Positions 1 to 8,809 are shown, counted from the first letter of the stretch. The stretch: DNA of 64,000 nt from JABFXC01 sp045804265 (GCA_045804265.1 JBJMNK010000116.1:6389-70388), one strand, 5' to 3'. A program made the numbers and translations. The notes: generated from the sequence alone by a model not told the origin.

Positions 1-2
1 CA

Positions 3-371
3 ACGCGAACTGCGCCGCGCATGCAGTACGGCTGGCTGCGGATCGTGATCAACGGCGGAACGGCGCCGGCGAAGATCGACGGCGTACGCCAAGGCTCGAC
101 TCCGATCATGCGCCGCGTCGAGGAAGGCGAGCACCTCGTTACAGTCGAAGGCGCGGGCGATTCGTTCCTTCCGTCGCAGATCACGGTCACCGTCTCCGCG
201 GGCGACACGGCGACTGCGGTGTTCGCGACACCGGACGCGATGCGACGCGCGAAGAGCGCACGTGGCGCGATCGACAGTACTGCACCGGTGCCGGCTTCGT
301 CGCCCGGTGCGGCGGCGGCCGGGACGCCCGTGAGCGCGCCCGTGGACAGCGCCGCGCACCCCCCGCGCTGA
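3..371 (+). CDS. C-terminal fragment of a PEGA-like domain protein (5' end outside window)
   Basis: The reading frame is open to the left edge of the window, so the first ATG at position 21 is probably internal and this is the tail of a longer protein. The visible part starts with a small beta-rich module of about 65 residues (GWLRIVINGG, then KIDGVRQGSTP, then VEEGEHLVTVEG). This pattern resembles PEGA domains, which often end bacterial Ser/Thr kinases or surface proteins. A Pro/Ala/Ser-rich tail of about 45 residues follows. No enzyme motif is visible. The family call rests on pattern only, and what precedes it is unknown. Confidence 0.55.
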   Translation, partial: TRTAPRMQYGWLRIVINGGTAPAKIDGVRQGSTPIMRRVEEGEHLVTVEGAGDSFLPSQITVTVSAGDTATAVFATPDAMRRAKSARGAIDSTAPVPASSPGAAAAGTPVSAPVDSAAHPPR

Positions 372-459
372 CGCATCCTCTCGCGGCGGTTCAGCAGAGG
401 GCACGCTTCTGGCGCTTGCGTCCATCGAGCAGCCACCTGGTGAACCTCTCAGGAACCGA

Positions 460-1167
460 ATGTCGAACGACGAGCAGTCATCTTTCCCCGACCTCCCAGC
501 GGGCGGGGCTTCGATGCCCGGCAACGCCGAGCGGCGAAGCGCACGCCATGTCGCGAATCGCGCCTACATGGCGATCAAGGCGCAGCGCGCCGCCGATCGC
601 ACTCGCGTCGAGGACATCGCCGAGTCGCTGAACGAGTTCGCATCGTCGACGCCGTTCCTGATCTTTCACGCAATCTGGTTCCTCATCTGGCTGCCCTGGA
701 ACATCGGCGCGTTTCGACCGATCGGGCTCGAGCCGTTCGATCCGTATCCGTTCGGTCTTCTCACGATGATCGTCTCGCTCGAGGCGATCTTCCTTTCGAT
801 CTTCGTCCTGCTCGCGCAGAAGCGGGAAGCAGCGATCGCCGAGCTGCGCGAGGAGCTCTCGCTGCAGGTTGGGCTCTGGACGGAACAGGAAGTGACGAAG
901 ACGCTGCAGCTGGTGACGGGCCTCTATCGCCGACTCGGACATCCGCTCGCCGAGGACGTGGAGCTGCGGCAGATGCTTGGCCCACTCGACGTCCACGGAA
1001 TCGAGGCGAGACTGCTCGCCGAAATCGACTCGTCGAGCAGGAGTCGCTCTAGCTCCGGCCCGTCGATCTCGAAGCCGGAGCGCGCGAAAGCCGAGACGAG
1101 GCCGTCGCCTGACGCTGCGCCTGCGGCTGCGTCGCCGATCCCGCCGGCGAACTTGCCACCGCTGTGA
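460..1167 (+). CDS. DUF1003 family membrane protein
   Basis: The protein has 235 residues. Its core matches the DUF1003 pattern: a hydrophobic helix around residues 65-85 (FLIFHAIWFLIWLPWN), then FDPYPFGLLTMIVSLEAIFL forming a second membrane segment, then an AQKREAAIAEL stretch and LQVGLWTEQEVTKTLQL. The family is made of small inner-membrane proteins of unknown biochemical role. The C-terminal 50 residues are Ser/Pro/Ala-rich and unlike the family core. A Shine-Dalgarno AGGA lies at 451-454, six bases before the ATG. The last 119 bases overlap the 3' end of the lipid kinase gene on the opposite strand, and the extra tail coincides with that overlap. Confidence 0.85.
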   Translation: MSNDEQSSFPDLPAGGASMPGNAERRSARHVANRAYMAIKAQRAADRTRVEDIAESLNEFASSTPFLIFHAIWFLIWLPWNIGAFRPIGLEPFDPYPFGLLTMIVSLEAIFLSIFVLLAQKREAAIAELREELSLQVGLWTEQEVTKTLQLVTGLYRRLGHPLAEDVELRQMLGPLDVHGIEARLLAEIDSSSRSRSSSGPSISKPERAKAETRPSPDAAPAAASPIPPANLPPL

Positions 1168-2056
1168 CGAGCTGCAGCGCGGCGGGCACGCACTCGACGC
1201 GGAGCTCGGGGCTGCGTGCGTCATGCAGCTCGCCGTCCACCTGGAAGCGAGGAGCGGTGACGAAGCGCAAGGTGAACGTGGCGCGCCTAACGGTCTTCAC
1301 CGCGTCCACCGATAGGTGACGTCCGGCCATCACCGAGTGGAAGACGAGCAGGCGTCGCAGTACCGGCACGTCCTCGACGGTGACGAGGTCGATCATCCCG
1401 TCATCGGGACGCGCACCCGGCGCGATCGGGAGCCCGCCGCCATAGCGAAAGCCATTGGCAGCAACCGCGAGCAGCAGGGGGCGAGGCCCGTTGCCGTCGC
1501 CGGGGTCGAACTCGACCGCGCGATAGCGGAAGATCTGCTGCAGTGCCGCCAGCCGATATCGCAACGCACCGCGAACGACACGCTCGATCCCGCTCAACTT
1601 CTGCAGCGCCTCGAGGACGCCGACATCGAAGCCGAAGCCGGCGACGTTGAGGGCGTGGCGCCCGTCGACGCGGAGCGTGTCGACCGCACGCACGGGCCCC
1701 TCGACCGCAAGGCGCGCGAGCGTGACCCACGCGCGCGACGTCCCGCCGATCGAGGCGACGAAGTCGTTGCCGGTGCCGCCCGCGAGGAGAAGGACGCGGC
1801 AGCTCGCGCCGGCGCCGGCGTCGACGATCGCGCCGGTCGCCTTGCTCCACGTCCCGTCGCCGCCGAGGATCGCGATCGTGTCCGCGCCGGCATCGAGTGC
1901 GCGCCTGACGCTGCGCACCTCGTCGCCGGGCGCGGTCGTGAGGATCGTCTCGCGGGCACCGACACCGTCGAAGGCGCGCCTAACGGTGGGAAGGAGGCGC
2001 GCCGCGAGGCCGCCACCGGCGGCGGGATTGGCGATGAGATAAATCGAGCGAGGCAC
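1049..2056 (-). CDS. Diacylglycerol/sphingosine kinase-like lipid kinase
   Basis: The 335-residue protein has the DAGK catalytic fold signature. NPAAGGG is at residues 10-16 (nucleotide-binding loop), GGDGT at 65-69 (catalytic glycine-rich motif) and GGTGND near 92-97. The C-terminal half carries FGFDVGVLEAL and the RYGGGLPIAPGARPDDG segment seen in YegS/BmrU-type kinases. It would phosphorylate diacylglycerol or a related lipid at the membrane using ATP. The last 40 residues (SSPAGSATQPQAQRQATASS onward) are low-complexity and lie in the convergent overlap with the DUF1003 gene. The nearest relatives are YegS/DgkB-like kinases; the substrate cannot be read from the sequence. Confidence 0.9.
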   Translation of the reverse strand: MPRSIYLIANPAAGGGLAARLLPTVRRAFDGVGARETILTTAPGDEVRSVRRALDAGADTIAILGGDGTWSKATGAIVDAGAGASCRVLLLAGGTGNDFVASIGGTSRAWVTLARLAVEGPVRAVDTLRVDGRHALNVAGFGFDVGVLEALQKLSGIERVVRGALRYRLAALQQIFRYRAVEFDPGDGNGPRPLLLAVAANGFRYGGGLPIAPGARPDDGMIDLVTVEDVPVLRRLLVFHSVMAGRHLSVDAVKTVRRATFTLRFVTAPRFQVDGELHDARSPELRVECVPAALQLVTAVASSPAGSATQPQAQRQATASSRLSRAPASRSTGRS

Positions 2057-2127
2057 GCGGTGACGTAACGCGGCGCGCTCGAGCGGGGCAAGAGGGACGA
2101 CGTTCCTGTGCCGTAGATCACGTGCAG

Positions 2128-2150
2128 TGCCCGCGGATACACCGCGGGCA
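2128..2150 (-). terminator. Hairpin downstream of the DUF1697 gene
   Basis: TGCCCGCGG at 2128-2136 and CCGCGGGCA at 2142-2150 form a perfect 9-bp stem with a 5-nt loop, about 30 bases past the DUF1697 stop and before the lipid kinase start. There is no clear U-tract, so it may be an attenuator or a processing hairpin rather than a strong intrinsic terminator. Confidence 0.4.
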
Positions 2151-2179
2151 ACAGGAGGCGCGAGAACGACGAGGCGCTG

Positions 2180-2752
2180 CTACTTCGCCTGGTACTTCGC
2201 GGCGAGCTTGCGAACGGTGGTCACGTTGCGAAAGGTCGCGGGTGAAGCGAGGAGTTTCTCGAGGCGGGCACCGGAGAATTTCGAGTCGCTGGTTCGCGTA
2301 CGGCAGAGCCAGAAGACTTCGCGGCCGACGATGCGGAAGTCGTCGATCTCGCTCACGTGCGCTTGCAGCTTCGTGAGCGCCGCTGATGAGGGAGCGGACT
2401 TCACGAAGCCGACCGAGAGCGTGTGGCCATCATCGAGTGGATCGGTGGCACCGAACGGTTGCTGCGCGACGACCGCGGCGAGCTCCGTCGGCGCGCGAAG
2501 AAAGGTTGCGACCTCGTAGCCCAGCTTCTTCGCGAGCTGGTGCTCGATCTCCTCTTCGAGCGACGTTGCACCGCCGGTGGGCGCGTCGAAGATCACGTTG
2601 CCGCTGGCGATGAACGTCTCGACGTTCGCGAGGCGCAGCGACTCGAAGTGCGTGCGCAACGCGTCCATCTTCACGACGTGGCCGCCGACGTTGATCGCGC
2701 GAAGAAAGGCGATGTAGCGTGTCAGCCCCGCGGCGGACTTTCTCGGGCTCAT
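2180..2752 (-). CDS. DUF1697 family protein
   Basis: The 190-residue protein begins TRYIAFLRAINVGGHVVKM, the hallmark of DUF1697. It continues with a LRTHFESLRLANVETFIASGNV-type segment and ends with TFRNVTTVRKLAAKYQ, also typical of the family. Members are small cytoplasmic proteins of unknown function, and the length is normal (about 180 residues). The HAD phosphatase gene lies upstream on the same strand with a gap of 36 bases, so the two may be co-transcribed. No catalytic motif is recognisable. Confidence 0.88.
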   Translation of the reverse strand: MSPRKSAAGLTRYIAFLRAINVGGHVVKMDALRTHFESLRLANVETFIASGNVIFDAPTGGATSLEEEIEHQLAKKLGYEVATFLRAPTELAAVVAQQPFGATDPLDDGHTLSVGFVKSAPSSAALTKLQAHVSEIDDFRIVGREVFWLCRTRTSDSKFSGARLEKLLASPATFRNVTTVRKLAAKYQAK

Positions 2753-2788
2753 GGCGATCGTGGCTCGGCGGTGATGGTGCGCGGAGCG

Positions 2789-3604
2789 TCAGGCAGCGCC
2801 GCGCGCGGCGTGGCTCTCGATCGCGACATCGAACGCCTCGACGAGCCCCGCATCGTCGACGTGACCAACGGTGCGGCGGGCGATCGTGAGCACGCTGGCG
2901 TCGGCGTTGGCCATCGCGACCGGATGGCCGACGGCACGGAGCGCGGCGAGGTCGTTGTTCCCGTCGCCGACGAACATGACGTCCTCGAGCGGGACGTCGT
3001 ATTGCGCGGCGATCGATCGTACGGCCCGCGCCTTGTCGACGCCGGGTGCCGTCATGTTCACGAAGCAGGTATCGGGCATCACCGGCGACGTCGACGCCGA
3101 GCGCTCGAGCGCGCCCGTCTCGTCGGCGAGCGCTGCGTCCTCCTCGTCGAGCGCGACGAGCCACTGGGCGCGGACGATCGTTCCTTCGAGCGACTCGAAC
3201 GGACGCGGCTCGAAGGGAACGCCGAGCAGGCGCGCGTGCTCGCGCGCACGCGGCGCCGTACTCTCGACCGCGTACGCGGAATCGGTGTAGAGCTCGAGGA
3301 TCCGGCCGATGCTGCGCGCACGCTCGATGAGCGCACCAACCGACGCGCGTGGCAGTGGCGTGGAAAGCGATTGCGCGGTGGCGAGGTGGAGGACGCTCGC
3401 GCCATTCTGGAAGACGTGCCAGCCGTCGGCGTCGAGGCGTCGCGCGTAGCCGAGCGTGTCGCCAAAGGCGGGCCGGCCGGTACAGATCGCGAGGTGGATC
3501 TTCGCCGCACGGACGCGCTTCGCTCCTTCCCAGACGGCGGGGAGGACCGTACCTGACGAGCCGACGAGCGTCCCATCGACGTCGGTGAACACGAGCTTGA
3601 TCAT
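2789..3604 (-). CDS. Cof-type HAD-superfamily phosphatase
   Basis: HAD motif I (VFTDVDGTLVG) lies at the extreme N-terminus with the two catalytic aspartates. Motif II Thr is in AICTGRP, the motif III Lys in GVDKARAV, and motif IV is FVGDGNNDLAAL. A C2-type cap sits between motifs II and III, so this is a Cof/YbiV-like phosphatase acting on small phosphorylated metabolites such as sugar phosphates or FMN. The length of about 271 residues is usual. I take the ATG at 3604; a GTG two codons upstream is possible. It is divergent from the ABC exporter gene. Confidence 0.9.
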   Translation of the reverse strand: MIKLVFTDVDGTLVGSSGTVLPAVWEGAKRVRAAKIHLAICTGRPAFGDTLGYARRLDADGWHVFQNGASVLHLATAQSLSTPLPRASVGALIERARSIGRILELYTDSAYAVESTAPRAREHARLLGVPFEPRPFESLEGTIVRAQWLVALDEEDAALADETGALERSASTSPVMPDTCFVNMTAPGVDKARAVRSIAAQYDVPLEDVMFVGDGNNDLAALRAVGHPVAMANADASVLTIARRTVGHVDDAGLVEAFDVAIESHAARGAA

Positions 3605-3628
3605 GCCCACAGTCTAACGGCTGTCGGC

Positions 3629-5680
3629 GTGATCACCCACCGGTGGTCGAGGGGCCCGCCGCCATCAATGCTGTCACGGCGCAGGGCCAGCGCGGCGGAC
3701 AGCGGTGACCCGGAGCGGGCGTCGGACGTCACCTGCATAGACGGGGCGCGAGCCCCTCGCGGGTCGCGCCGGCAGGGAGCCGGGCGACGCGCGGGGAGAG
3801 CGTCGCACCTCCTTTCCAGTCAGCACCGCTTGTCGAAACGTTTGCAGCTCGGGCTCGCCGCCCGCAGCGTCCGCTTGTTCGCCGCGCCTAACGCGCGCCG
3901 CATCAGCCTCACGCTCCTCCTCTCGCTGGCCGTCGCGGTCGCCTCCGCATACGAGCCGCTCCTCCTCAAGCGCGTCGTCGACCGGCTCGGCGTCGCCACC
4001 GCGCTGGGTGCCAGCGGGGTTGCATCGCGTCATGCGCTCGTCGCGGTGGTGATGCTCTTCGCCGCCGTGCTGACCGGCCGCATCCTCGGCGCAGCCTGGG
4101 TGAGCACGTCGGCGTGCGCGGTGCGGCTGAACATGGAGTACCAGGTTCGCCAGCGGGTCGCGGCGAAGCTCAGCGTCCTGTCATCGAAGACGCATGGCGA
4201 GATCGGGACCGGCGGGCTCCGCTACGCGATCGACGAGAGTGCGCCGCAGAGCGCGCGTGCATTCAGCGACATCGTCTTCCGGCTCTTTCCGACGATCGCT
4301 TACGTCGCGGTGGCCGCGTGGGGGATGACGCATCTCGACGGCGCGATCAGCGCCGCGGTGCTGCTGCTCGCGCCGATTCCGGCACTCGTCGCGCTCGTTG
4401 CCAAGCGCGCGCAGACGCGGCGCGACCGCATGCTGCACGGGTTCTGGATGCGCCTCTGGGGGCGCTACACCGAGATGCTCAACGGGATGGGCACGGTGCG
4501 CGCGTTCGGGATGGAGCGCGTCGAGGAACGGCAGCTGATGCGCCGGATGCGCTGGGCGTTCGCCAGCATCCAGCGCGGGGTCCATGTCGATGCGCGCGTG
4601 ACGGTCGCCGCCGGACTGGCCGAGCTCGCGGCGCGCGTGGTCGTCCTGACGTTAGGCGGGTTCCTCGTCGTGCGGGGCGAGCTCACCGTCGGCTCGCTGC
4701 TCGCGTTCCTCGGCTACGTCGGCGGCGTCTTCGCGCCGATCCAGCAGATGGTCGACCTGTACCCGACGGCGCGCAAGGCGGGCGTCGCGCTCGAATCGGT
4801 GTTCACCGTGCTCGACGCGGAAGAGGAAGCGCCCGACGTGCCCGAGGCGATGCCGTGCGCACCGATCCGCGGCAAGGTTACGTTCGAGGGTGTCAGCTTC
4901 GGGTATCGCGAGCATCAGCGCGCGCTCGACCAGTTCGACGTCGTCGTGAACGCCGGCGAGACGGTCGCGCTGGTCGGTCCGTCGGGAAGCGGGAAGTCGA
5001 CGGTGTTCCGGATGCTGCAACGCGTGCACAACCCGACCAGCGGCCGGGTGCTGATCGACGGGGCCGACCTGCGGACGCTCGAGATCGCGACGGTGCGGCA
5101 GCAGTTCGGCGTCGTCCCGCAGGACGTGGTCCTGTTCAACGACTCGATCGCGGCGAACATCTCGTACGGGCGCCCGACCGCGAAGCGCGGCGAGGTGATG
5201 GCGGCGGCGATGGCCGCGAACGCGCACGAGTTCATCATGCGGCTGCCTAACGGCTACGACACGCGCGTCGGCGAGGGCGGACGCGGGCTGTCGGGGGGCC
5301 AGCGGCAACGCATCGCGATCGCCCGCGCGTTCCTGGTCAACCCGGCGGTGCTGCTGTTCGACGAAGCGACCGCGGCACTCGACACCGAGAGCGAAGAGGC
5401 GGTGCAGCAGGCGCTGCGTGCCTTCCGCCGCGGGCGGACGACGTTCATCATCGCGCACCGCCTGAACACGGTGCGCGATGCCGACCGCATCCTCGTGGTG
5501 AGCGACGGCCGCATCGTCGGCGACGGAACACACGACGCGCTCGTCGCGAGCTGCCCAGCGTATGCACGACTGGTACGGCACCAGCTCGGCGAAGCGCCCG
5601 AACCCCCTGCGGACGAGGCGACAGCGCCGCAGGCACCCGGCCTGCCGATCATGGACGTCGTCGCCGAGCGCGCCGCCTAG
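3629..5680 (+). CDS. ABC exporter: fused transmembrane and ATPase domains
   Basis: This is a half-transporter of the MsbA/ATM1 type. Residues from about 85 to 385 form the ABC type-1 membrane domain, starting RRISLTLLLSLAVAVASAYE, with several hydrophobic helices. The nucleotide-binding domain follows, with Walker A GPSGSGKST near residues 450-458, signature LSGGQRQR near 554, Walker B VLLFDEATAALD near 578 and the switch HRLNTV. It should work as a homodimer exporting a lipid, peptide or drug. The first 65 or so residues are Arg-rich and look non-coding; an in-frame TTG at 3830 is a plausible true start, though neither start has a good ribosome site. Confidence 0.9.
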   Translation: MITHRWSRGPPPSMLSRRRASAADSGDPERASDVTCIDGARAPRGSRRQGAGRRAGRASHLLSSQHRLSKRLQLGLAARSVRLFAAPNARRISLTLLLSLAVAVASAYEPLLLKRVVDRLGVATALGASGVASRHALVAVVMLFAAVLTGRILGAAWVSTSACAVRLNMEYQVRQRVAAKLSVLSSKTHGEIGTGGLRYAIDESAPQSARAFSDIVFRLFPTIAYVAVAAWGMTHLDGAISAAVLLLAPIPALVALVAKRAQTRRDRMLHGFWMRLWGRYTEMLNGMGTVRAFGMERVEERQLMRRMRWAFASIQRGVHVDARVTVAAGLAELAARVVVLTLGGFLVVRGELTVGSLLAFLGYVGGVFAPIQQMVDLYPTARKAGVALESVFTVLDAEEEAPDVPEAMPCAPIRGKVTFEGVSFGYREHQRALDQFDVVVNAGETVALVGPSGSGKSTVFRMLQRVHNPTSGRVLIDGADLRTLEIATVRQQFGVVPQDVVLFNDSIAANISYGRPTAKRGEVMAAAMAANAHEFIMRLPNGYDTRVGEGGRGLSGGQRQRIAIARAFLVNPAVLLFDEATAALDTESEEAVQQALRAFRRGRTTFIIAHRLNTVRDADRILVVSDGRIVGDGTHDALVASCPAYARLVRHQLGEAPEPPADEATAPQAPGLPIMDVVAERAA

Positions 5681-5787
5681 CGGCGAGGGGAACCGAGGGG
5701 AGCTGCGACGACGACGCGGGCACGACCGTTGCCTCTCGTTCGGGAGTCAACCGTCGTGGCAGGTCATCTCCTCCGGAGCTAGGCAAC

Positions 5788-6039
5788 GTGATCATCACCA
5801 TCATCGTCGGCATCATCGCTGGCTTTCTCGCCGGAAAGCTGATGAAGGGCTCGGGCTACGGTATCCTGATGGACCTGTTGCTCGGGTTGGTCGGAGGGCT
5901 GATTGGCGGGTGGGTCCTGCGTGCCGTTGGCGTCGGGGTGTCCGGCGGCATCATCTGGTCGATCGTCGTCGCGACGCTTGGCGCAGTGATCCTCGTCTGG
6001 CTGGTTCGCCTGATCACCGGGAATCGCGCCCGCGTCTGA
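5788..6039 (+). CDS. GlsB/YeaQ/YmgE family small membrane protein
   Basis: The protein has 83 residues in three hydrophobic segments with the glycine-zipper pattern of this family: IIVGIIAGFLAGKLMKGSGYG, LLGLVGGLIGGWVL and WSIVVATLGAVILVWLVRLI. Members are small inner-membrane proteins linked to general stress responses and formerly called transglycosylase-associated proteins; no enzyme activity is established. The start is a GTG, supported by CGGAGC about ten bases upstream. A strong hairpin follows 25 bases after the stop. Confidence 0.9.
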   Translation: MIITIIVGIIAGFLAGKLMKGSGYGILMDLLLGLVGGLIGGWVLRAVGVGVSGGIIWSIVVATLGAVILVWLVRLITGNRARV

Positions 6040-6063
6040 CGCTGAATGAATCGATAGCGAAGT

Positions 6064-6102
6064 CGAACGCCCGCCTGCGATTGGTTCGCAGGCGGGCGTT
6101 CG
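6064..6102. terminator. Perfect 16-bp hairpin between convergent genes
   Basis: CGAACGCCCGCCTGCG (6064-6079) pairs perfectly with its complement at 6087-6102 around a 7-nt loop. It lies between the stops of the GlsB-like gene (+) and the HPP gene (-), so it probably serves as a shared bidirectional terminator, although neither side has a long T-run. Confidence 0.75.
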
Positions 6103-6129
6103 ATATTCCAGGGCGGTGCGCGGCGCTGT

Positions 6130-6738
6130 CTACCGTGCGCGGTGCGGTCGCGCCCGGAGGAGGACCTCCGACGCGATGCCAACCAGGATGACGCCGGCCA
6201 TCAGCGCGAGCGGAGTCTTGCCAGTCATGCGATACGCACCCGACGTCACCAGCAGGGCGGTCGCGGCGGCGGGCGGGTGGTAGGCACGCAGCTGCGGCTG
6301 CACGAGGACCATCATCGCGAGCGCGCTTGCGCTCGCCCACACCCGCGGCATCGACATCGTCGCGGCGGCGAGCAGCGATGGCGCGCTGGTCGCGTTGAGA
6401 AGCAGGAGCGCGAGATAGGCGCACCCGATCGCGACCAGGTGCCCGACGACGATCGAGCGGAAGCGGCTCGTCTCGTGCCCCGGATTGCTGGCGACGATGA
6501 GGATGGTCGGACCGAGGCCGGCGAAGAGCCACGGCTGGTGCAGCCAGAAGCCGATTGCGCCGACGACGATGATGAGCGCGGCGCAGACGCCGGGTGCCCA
6601 GGCCATCTCGATCAGGTGGGCCGCTGAGCGTCCGCGAAGCATGTCGGTGAAGCTCGACAGCTTGATGGGGGTGCCGGTGGTCCGCACCGCCGCAGGAGTC
6701 GGGTAGTTCGACATGGCATCAGGGGGTTGGGGAGGCAT
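6130..6738 (-). CDS. HPP family integral membrane protein
   Basis: The 202-residue protein has four or five hydrophobic helices and the defining YHPPAAATALL motif near residue 153, plus the GLGPTILIVASNPGHETSR segment typical of the HPP domain. In the few characterised cases HPP proteins act in nitrite transport at membranes, but most bacterial members are uncharacterised. It lacks the C-terminal CBS domains some members have. The first 20 residues are hydrophilic, and an internal ATG at 6714 is an alternative start. Confidence 0.85.
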   Translation of the reverse strand: MPPQPPDAMSNYPTPAAVRTTGTPIKLSSFTDMLRGRSAAHLIEMAWAPGVCAALIIVVGAIGFWLHQPWLFAGLGPTILIVASNPGHETSRFRSIVVGHLVAIGCAYLALLLLNATSAPSLLAAATMSMPRVWASASALAMMVLVQPQLRAYHPPAAATALLVTSGAYRMTGKTPLALMAGVILVGIASEVLLRARPHRAR

Positions 6739-7030
6739 GGGGCGGCGCGATCCGAGCGCGACTCGCCCATGTATGCCGACTCGCTGCCTCGGCTCGAGTC
6801 ACGCCGGAAATCTCCGGTTTATGTGAGCCCCGTCACTGCAATCTGATGCGGCCTCGGCGGCGTAACTCGCCCGTAAGGCATCCGGCGACTGCGTCGGGGT
6901 CATTCGGGTCGTAGTCGTGACGATACGCTGACATCGGCACACGGTCTGCCCATAGAAGGAATTGGTGCGCGTGGTGGACATGAGCGATCGCTCTCCCGCG
7001 CACCCGAAAAACCACAGGAGAAAAAGCACC

Positions 7031-7957
7031 ATGAAACGACATCTCTCGAATTCGATCGTCTGCGGCCTCGCGGCCGTGGTCACCCTGGGTCTCGCAGCGA
7101 CTGCGAACGCCCAGAGTACCGATTCAACGAGAAGCACGACGTCCACGCGAAGCACCGCGACCAGCCGTTCGCGCGTGACGTCGTCGCGGCGGATCCCGGT
7201 CCGCAAGGATGCGGCGAACAACAACACGACATCGAGCGAGTCGGCCGGTGCGGTGGCACCGACGCCTAACGCTGACTCGCTGGCGGCGGCGCAGCGGCAG
7301 GACTCGATCGCCAACGCCGAGCGGATGCGTCAGGACTCGATCGCGAACGCCGACCGGATGCGACAGGACTCGATCGCGGCAGTGCAGCGTGCGCGGCAGG
7401 ACTCGATCGCGAACGCGGAGCGGATGCGCCAGGATTCGATCGCGCGCGCCGACTCGATCGCGCGGTGGAACCTCGCGCACATGCGTCGCGCCGGCACGGG
7501 CCTGTACTTCCAGGTCGCGGGCGGCCCGAGCTACCCGAAGAGTGACTTCGACAACGCGTTCGATCGCGGCTTCAACGTGACCGGGTCGGTCGGCTACCAC
7601 CCGATGACGTCACCCGTCGGTATTCGCTTCGATGTCGGCTACGATCGTTTCAACCCGACGACCTCGATCACCGGCACGAGTGACAAGCTGGCGCTCTGGT
7701 CCGGTCTAGCCGACGTGACGCTTCGCATCCCGAAGATGTGGGCGGTCTCGCCGTACCTCCTCGGCGGCGGCGGTGTCGCGCACTTCTCGGCGTACAACGG
7801 TGGGAACACGATGACGAAGGGCCAGTGGAACGCGGGCGGCGGCATCGGGTTCGGGCTCGGCAACGTGAAGCTGTTCGTCGAGTCGCGCTACATGCACGTC
7901 GCGACGCCGAACACGGCGACGAGCTACGTCCCGATCGTCCTCGGCATCTCGCTCTGA
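7031..7957 (+). CDS. Secreted coiled-coil plus outer-membrane beta-barrel protein
   Basis: The start at 7031 is chosen because AGGAG lies about ten bases upstream and a clean signal peptide follows (KRHLSNSIVCGLAAVV, ending ATANAQ). Residues after the cleavage site are Ser/Thr/Arg-rich. At 7295-7459 there are four complete 11-residue repeats and one partial, consensus RQDSIANAERM, which suggests a hendecad coiled coil. The last 160 residues alternate as in a small OmpA/OmpW-like barrel (GLYFQVAGGPSYPKSDFD onward) and end in a hydrophobic residue pattern (IVLGISL). The coiled coil may space the barrel from the peptidoglycan. The stop overlaps the start of the L,D-transpeptidase gene by one base. 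Confidence 0.75.
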   Translation: MKRHLSNSIVCGLAAVVTLGLAATANAQSTDSTRSTTSTRSTATSRSRVTSSRRIPVRKDAANNNTTSSESAGAVAPTPNADSLAAAQRQDSIANAERMRQDSIANADRMRQDSIAAVQRARQDSIANAERMRQDSIARADSIARWNLAHMRRAGTGLYFQVAGGPSYPKSDFDNAFDRGFNVTGSVGYHPMTSPVGIRFDVGYDRFNPTTSITGTSDKLALWSGLADVTLRIPKMWAVSPYLLGGGGVAHFSAYNGGNTMTKGQWNAGGGIGFGLGNVKLFVESRYMHVATPNTATSYVPIVLGISL

Positions 7958-8802
7958 TGCAGCACGGTTTGCGCACGGCGTTGGCCGCGCTCCTGGTGGT
8001 CGCCGGAACACCGGCGATCGCCTCGGCGCAGCGCCACGCCGCGCGCACGCCGCGCGCCGAGCGCGCGCGGCAGGTAAGGCTCGAACGCGGACCGGACACC
8101 GCGTACACGATCGAAAGCGCGCCCGAGCCCGACACGCTGCCGACTTTCCGTTCGCGCAGCGACAGCCTGATGTCGGCGCGAACGCTGCGCGCAGCGGTGC
8201 GCGATCGGGCGTTGCGGCTGGTGGTGTCGATCGACCAGAAGCAGCTCTGGGTGATCGAAGGGTCGGATACGCTGCACACCGCGGCGGTCAACGTCGGGAT
8301 GGGGCGGTTGCTCGAGTTCGGCGGGCGGCGCTGGACGTTCGCGACGCCGCGCGGCGTGCGGTCGATCATCGCCAAGTCGGCGGCGCCGAAGTGGCACCCG
8401 CCGGACTGGGCGTACGCGGAAGTCGCGCGCGAGTACGATCTCAAACTCGCGCATCTTCCGGCGAAGGGCTCGGTGACGCTGCGCGACGGCCGCAAGCTGC
8501 TCGTGCGCGACAGCCTCGTCGGGATCATGATGCCGGACGGCTTCGCGCCGCTGCCGGTGGACGAGCACATCGTATTCGACTCGACGCTGTTCGTCCCGCC
8601 GTTAGGCACCGCCAACCGCGAGATCGATGGCGAGCTGGGGAACTACCGGCTCGACATGGGCAACGGGTACCTGTTGCATGGAACGTCGAGCGGATCGACG
8701 CGGCGTGCGGCGACGACGCACGGCTGCGTGCGCCTCGGCGATGACGACCTGCAGTGGCTGTACGACTTCGTTCCCGTCGGGACGAAAGTCTACATCTACT
8801 AG
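7957..8802 (+). CDS. L,D-transpeptidase (YkuD fold), exported
   Basis: The ATG shares its A with the TGA of the barrel gene, so the two are translationally coupled. The signal peptide is MQHGLRTALAALLVVAGTPA, ending ASAQ. The YkuD core spans residues 85-281: LRLVVSIDQKQLWVIEG, then HGTSSGST and the catalytic THGCVRLGDDDLQWLY, with nucleophile Cys257. Such enzymes make 3-3 peptidoglycan cross-links or attach outer-membrane proteins to the wall in the periplasm. Coupling to a barrel protein makes the second role worth considering, but that is inference. A stem-loop closes the unit at 8810-8833. Confidence 0.9.
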   Translation: MQHGLRTALAALLVVAGTPAIASAQRHAARTPRAERARQVRLERGPDTAYTIESAPEPDTLPTFRSRSDSLMSARTLRAAVRDRALRLVVSIDQKQLWVIEGSDTLHTAAVNVGMGRLLEFGGRRWTFATPRGVRSIIAKSAAPKWHPPDWAYAEVAREYDLKLAHLPAKGSVTLRDGRKLLVRDSLVGIMMPDGFAPLPVDEHIVFDSTLFVPPLGTANREIDGELGNYRLDMGNGYLLHGTSSGSTRRAATTHGCVRLGDDDLQWLYDFVPVGTKVYIY

Positions 8803-8809
8803 AGCAGTC

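Noticed and set aside
1316..2068. 250-codon plus-strand frame opposite the lipid kinase
   Set aside because: Composition is typical antisense shadow; the kinase motifs on the other strand are convincing.
3629..3829. First 67 codons of the ABC exporter frame as a real N-terminal domain
   Set aside because: The sequence is Arg/Ala-rich without pattern and precedes the first conserved helix; more likely an upstream extension of the frame.
6799..7314. Minus-strand frame opposite the start of the barrel protein
   Set aside because: The plus strand has a ribosome site, signal peptide and regular coiled-coil repeats; this frame has none.
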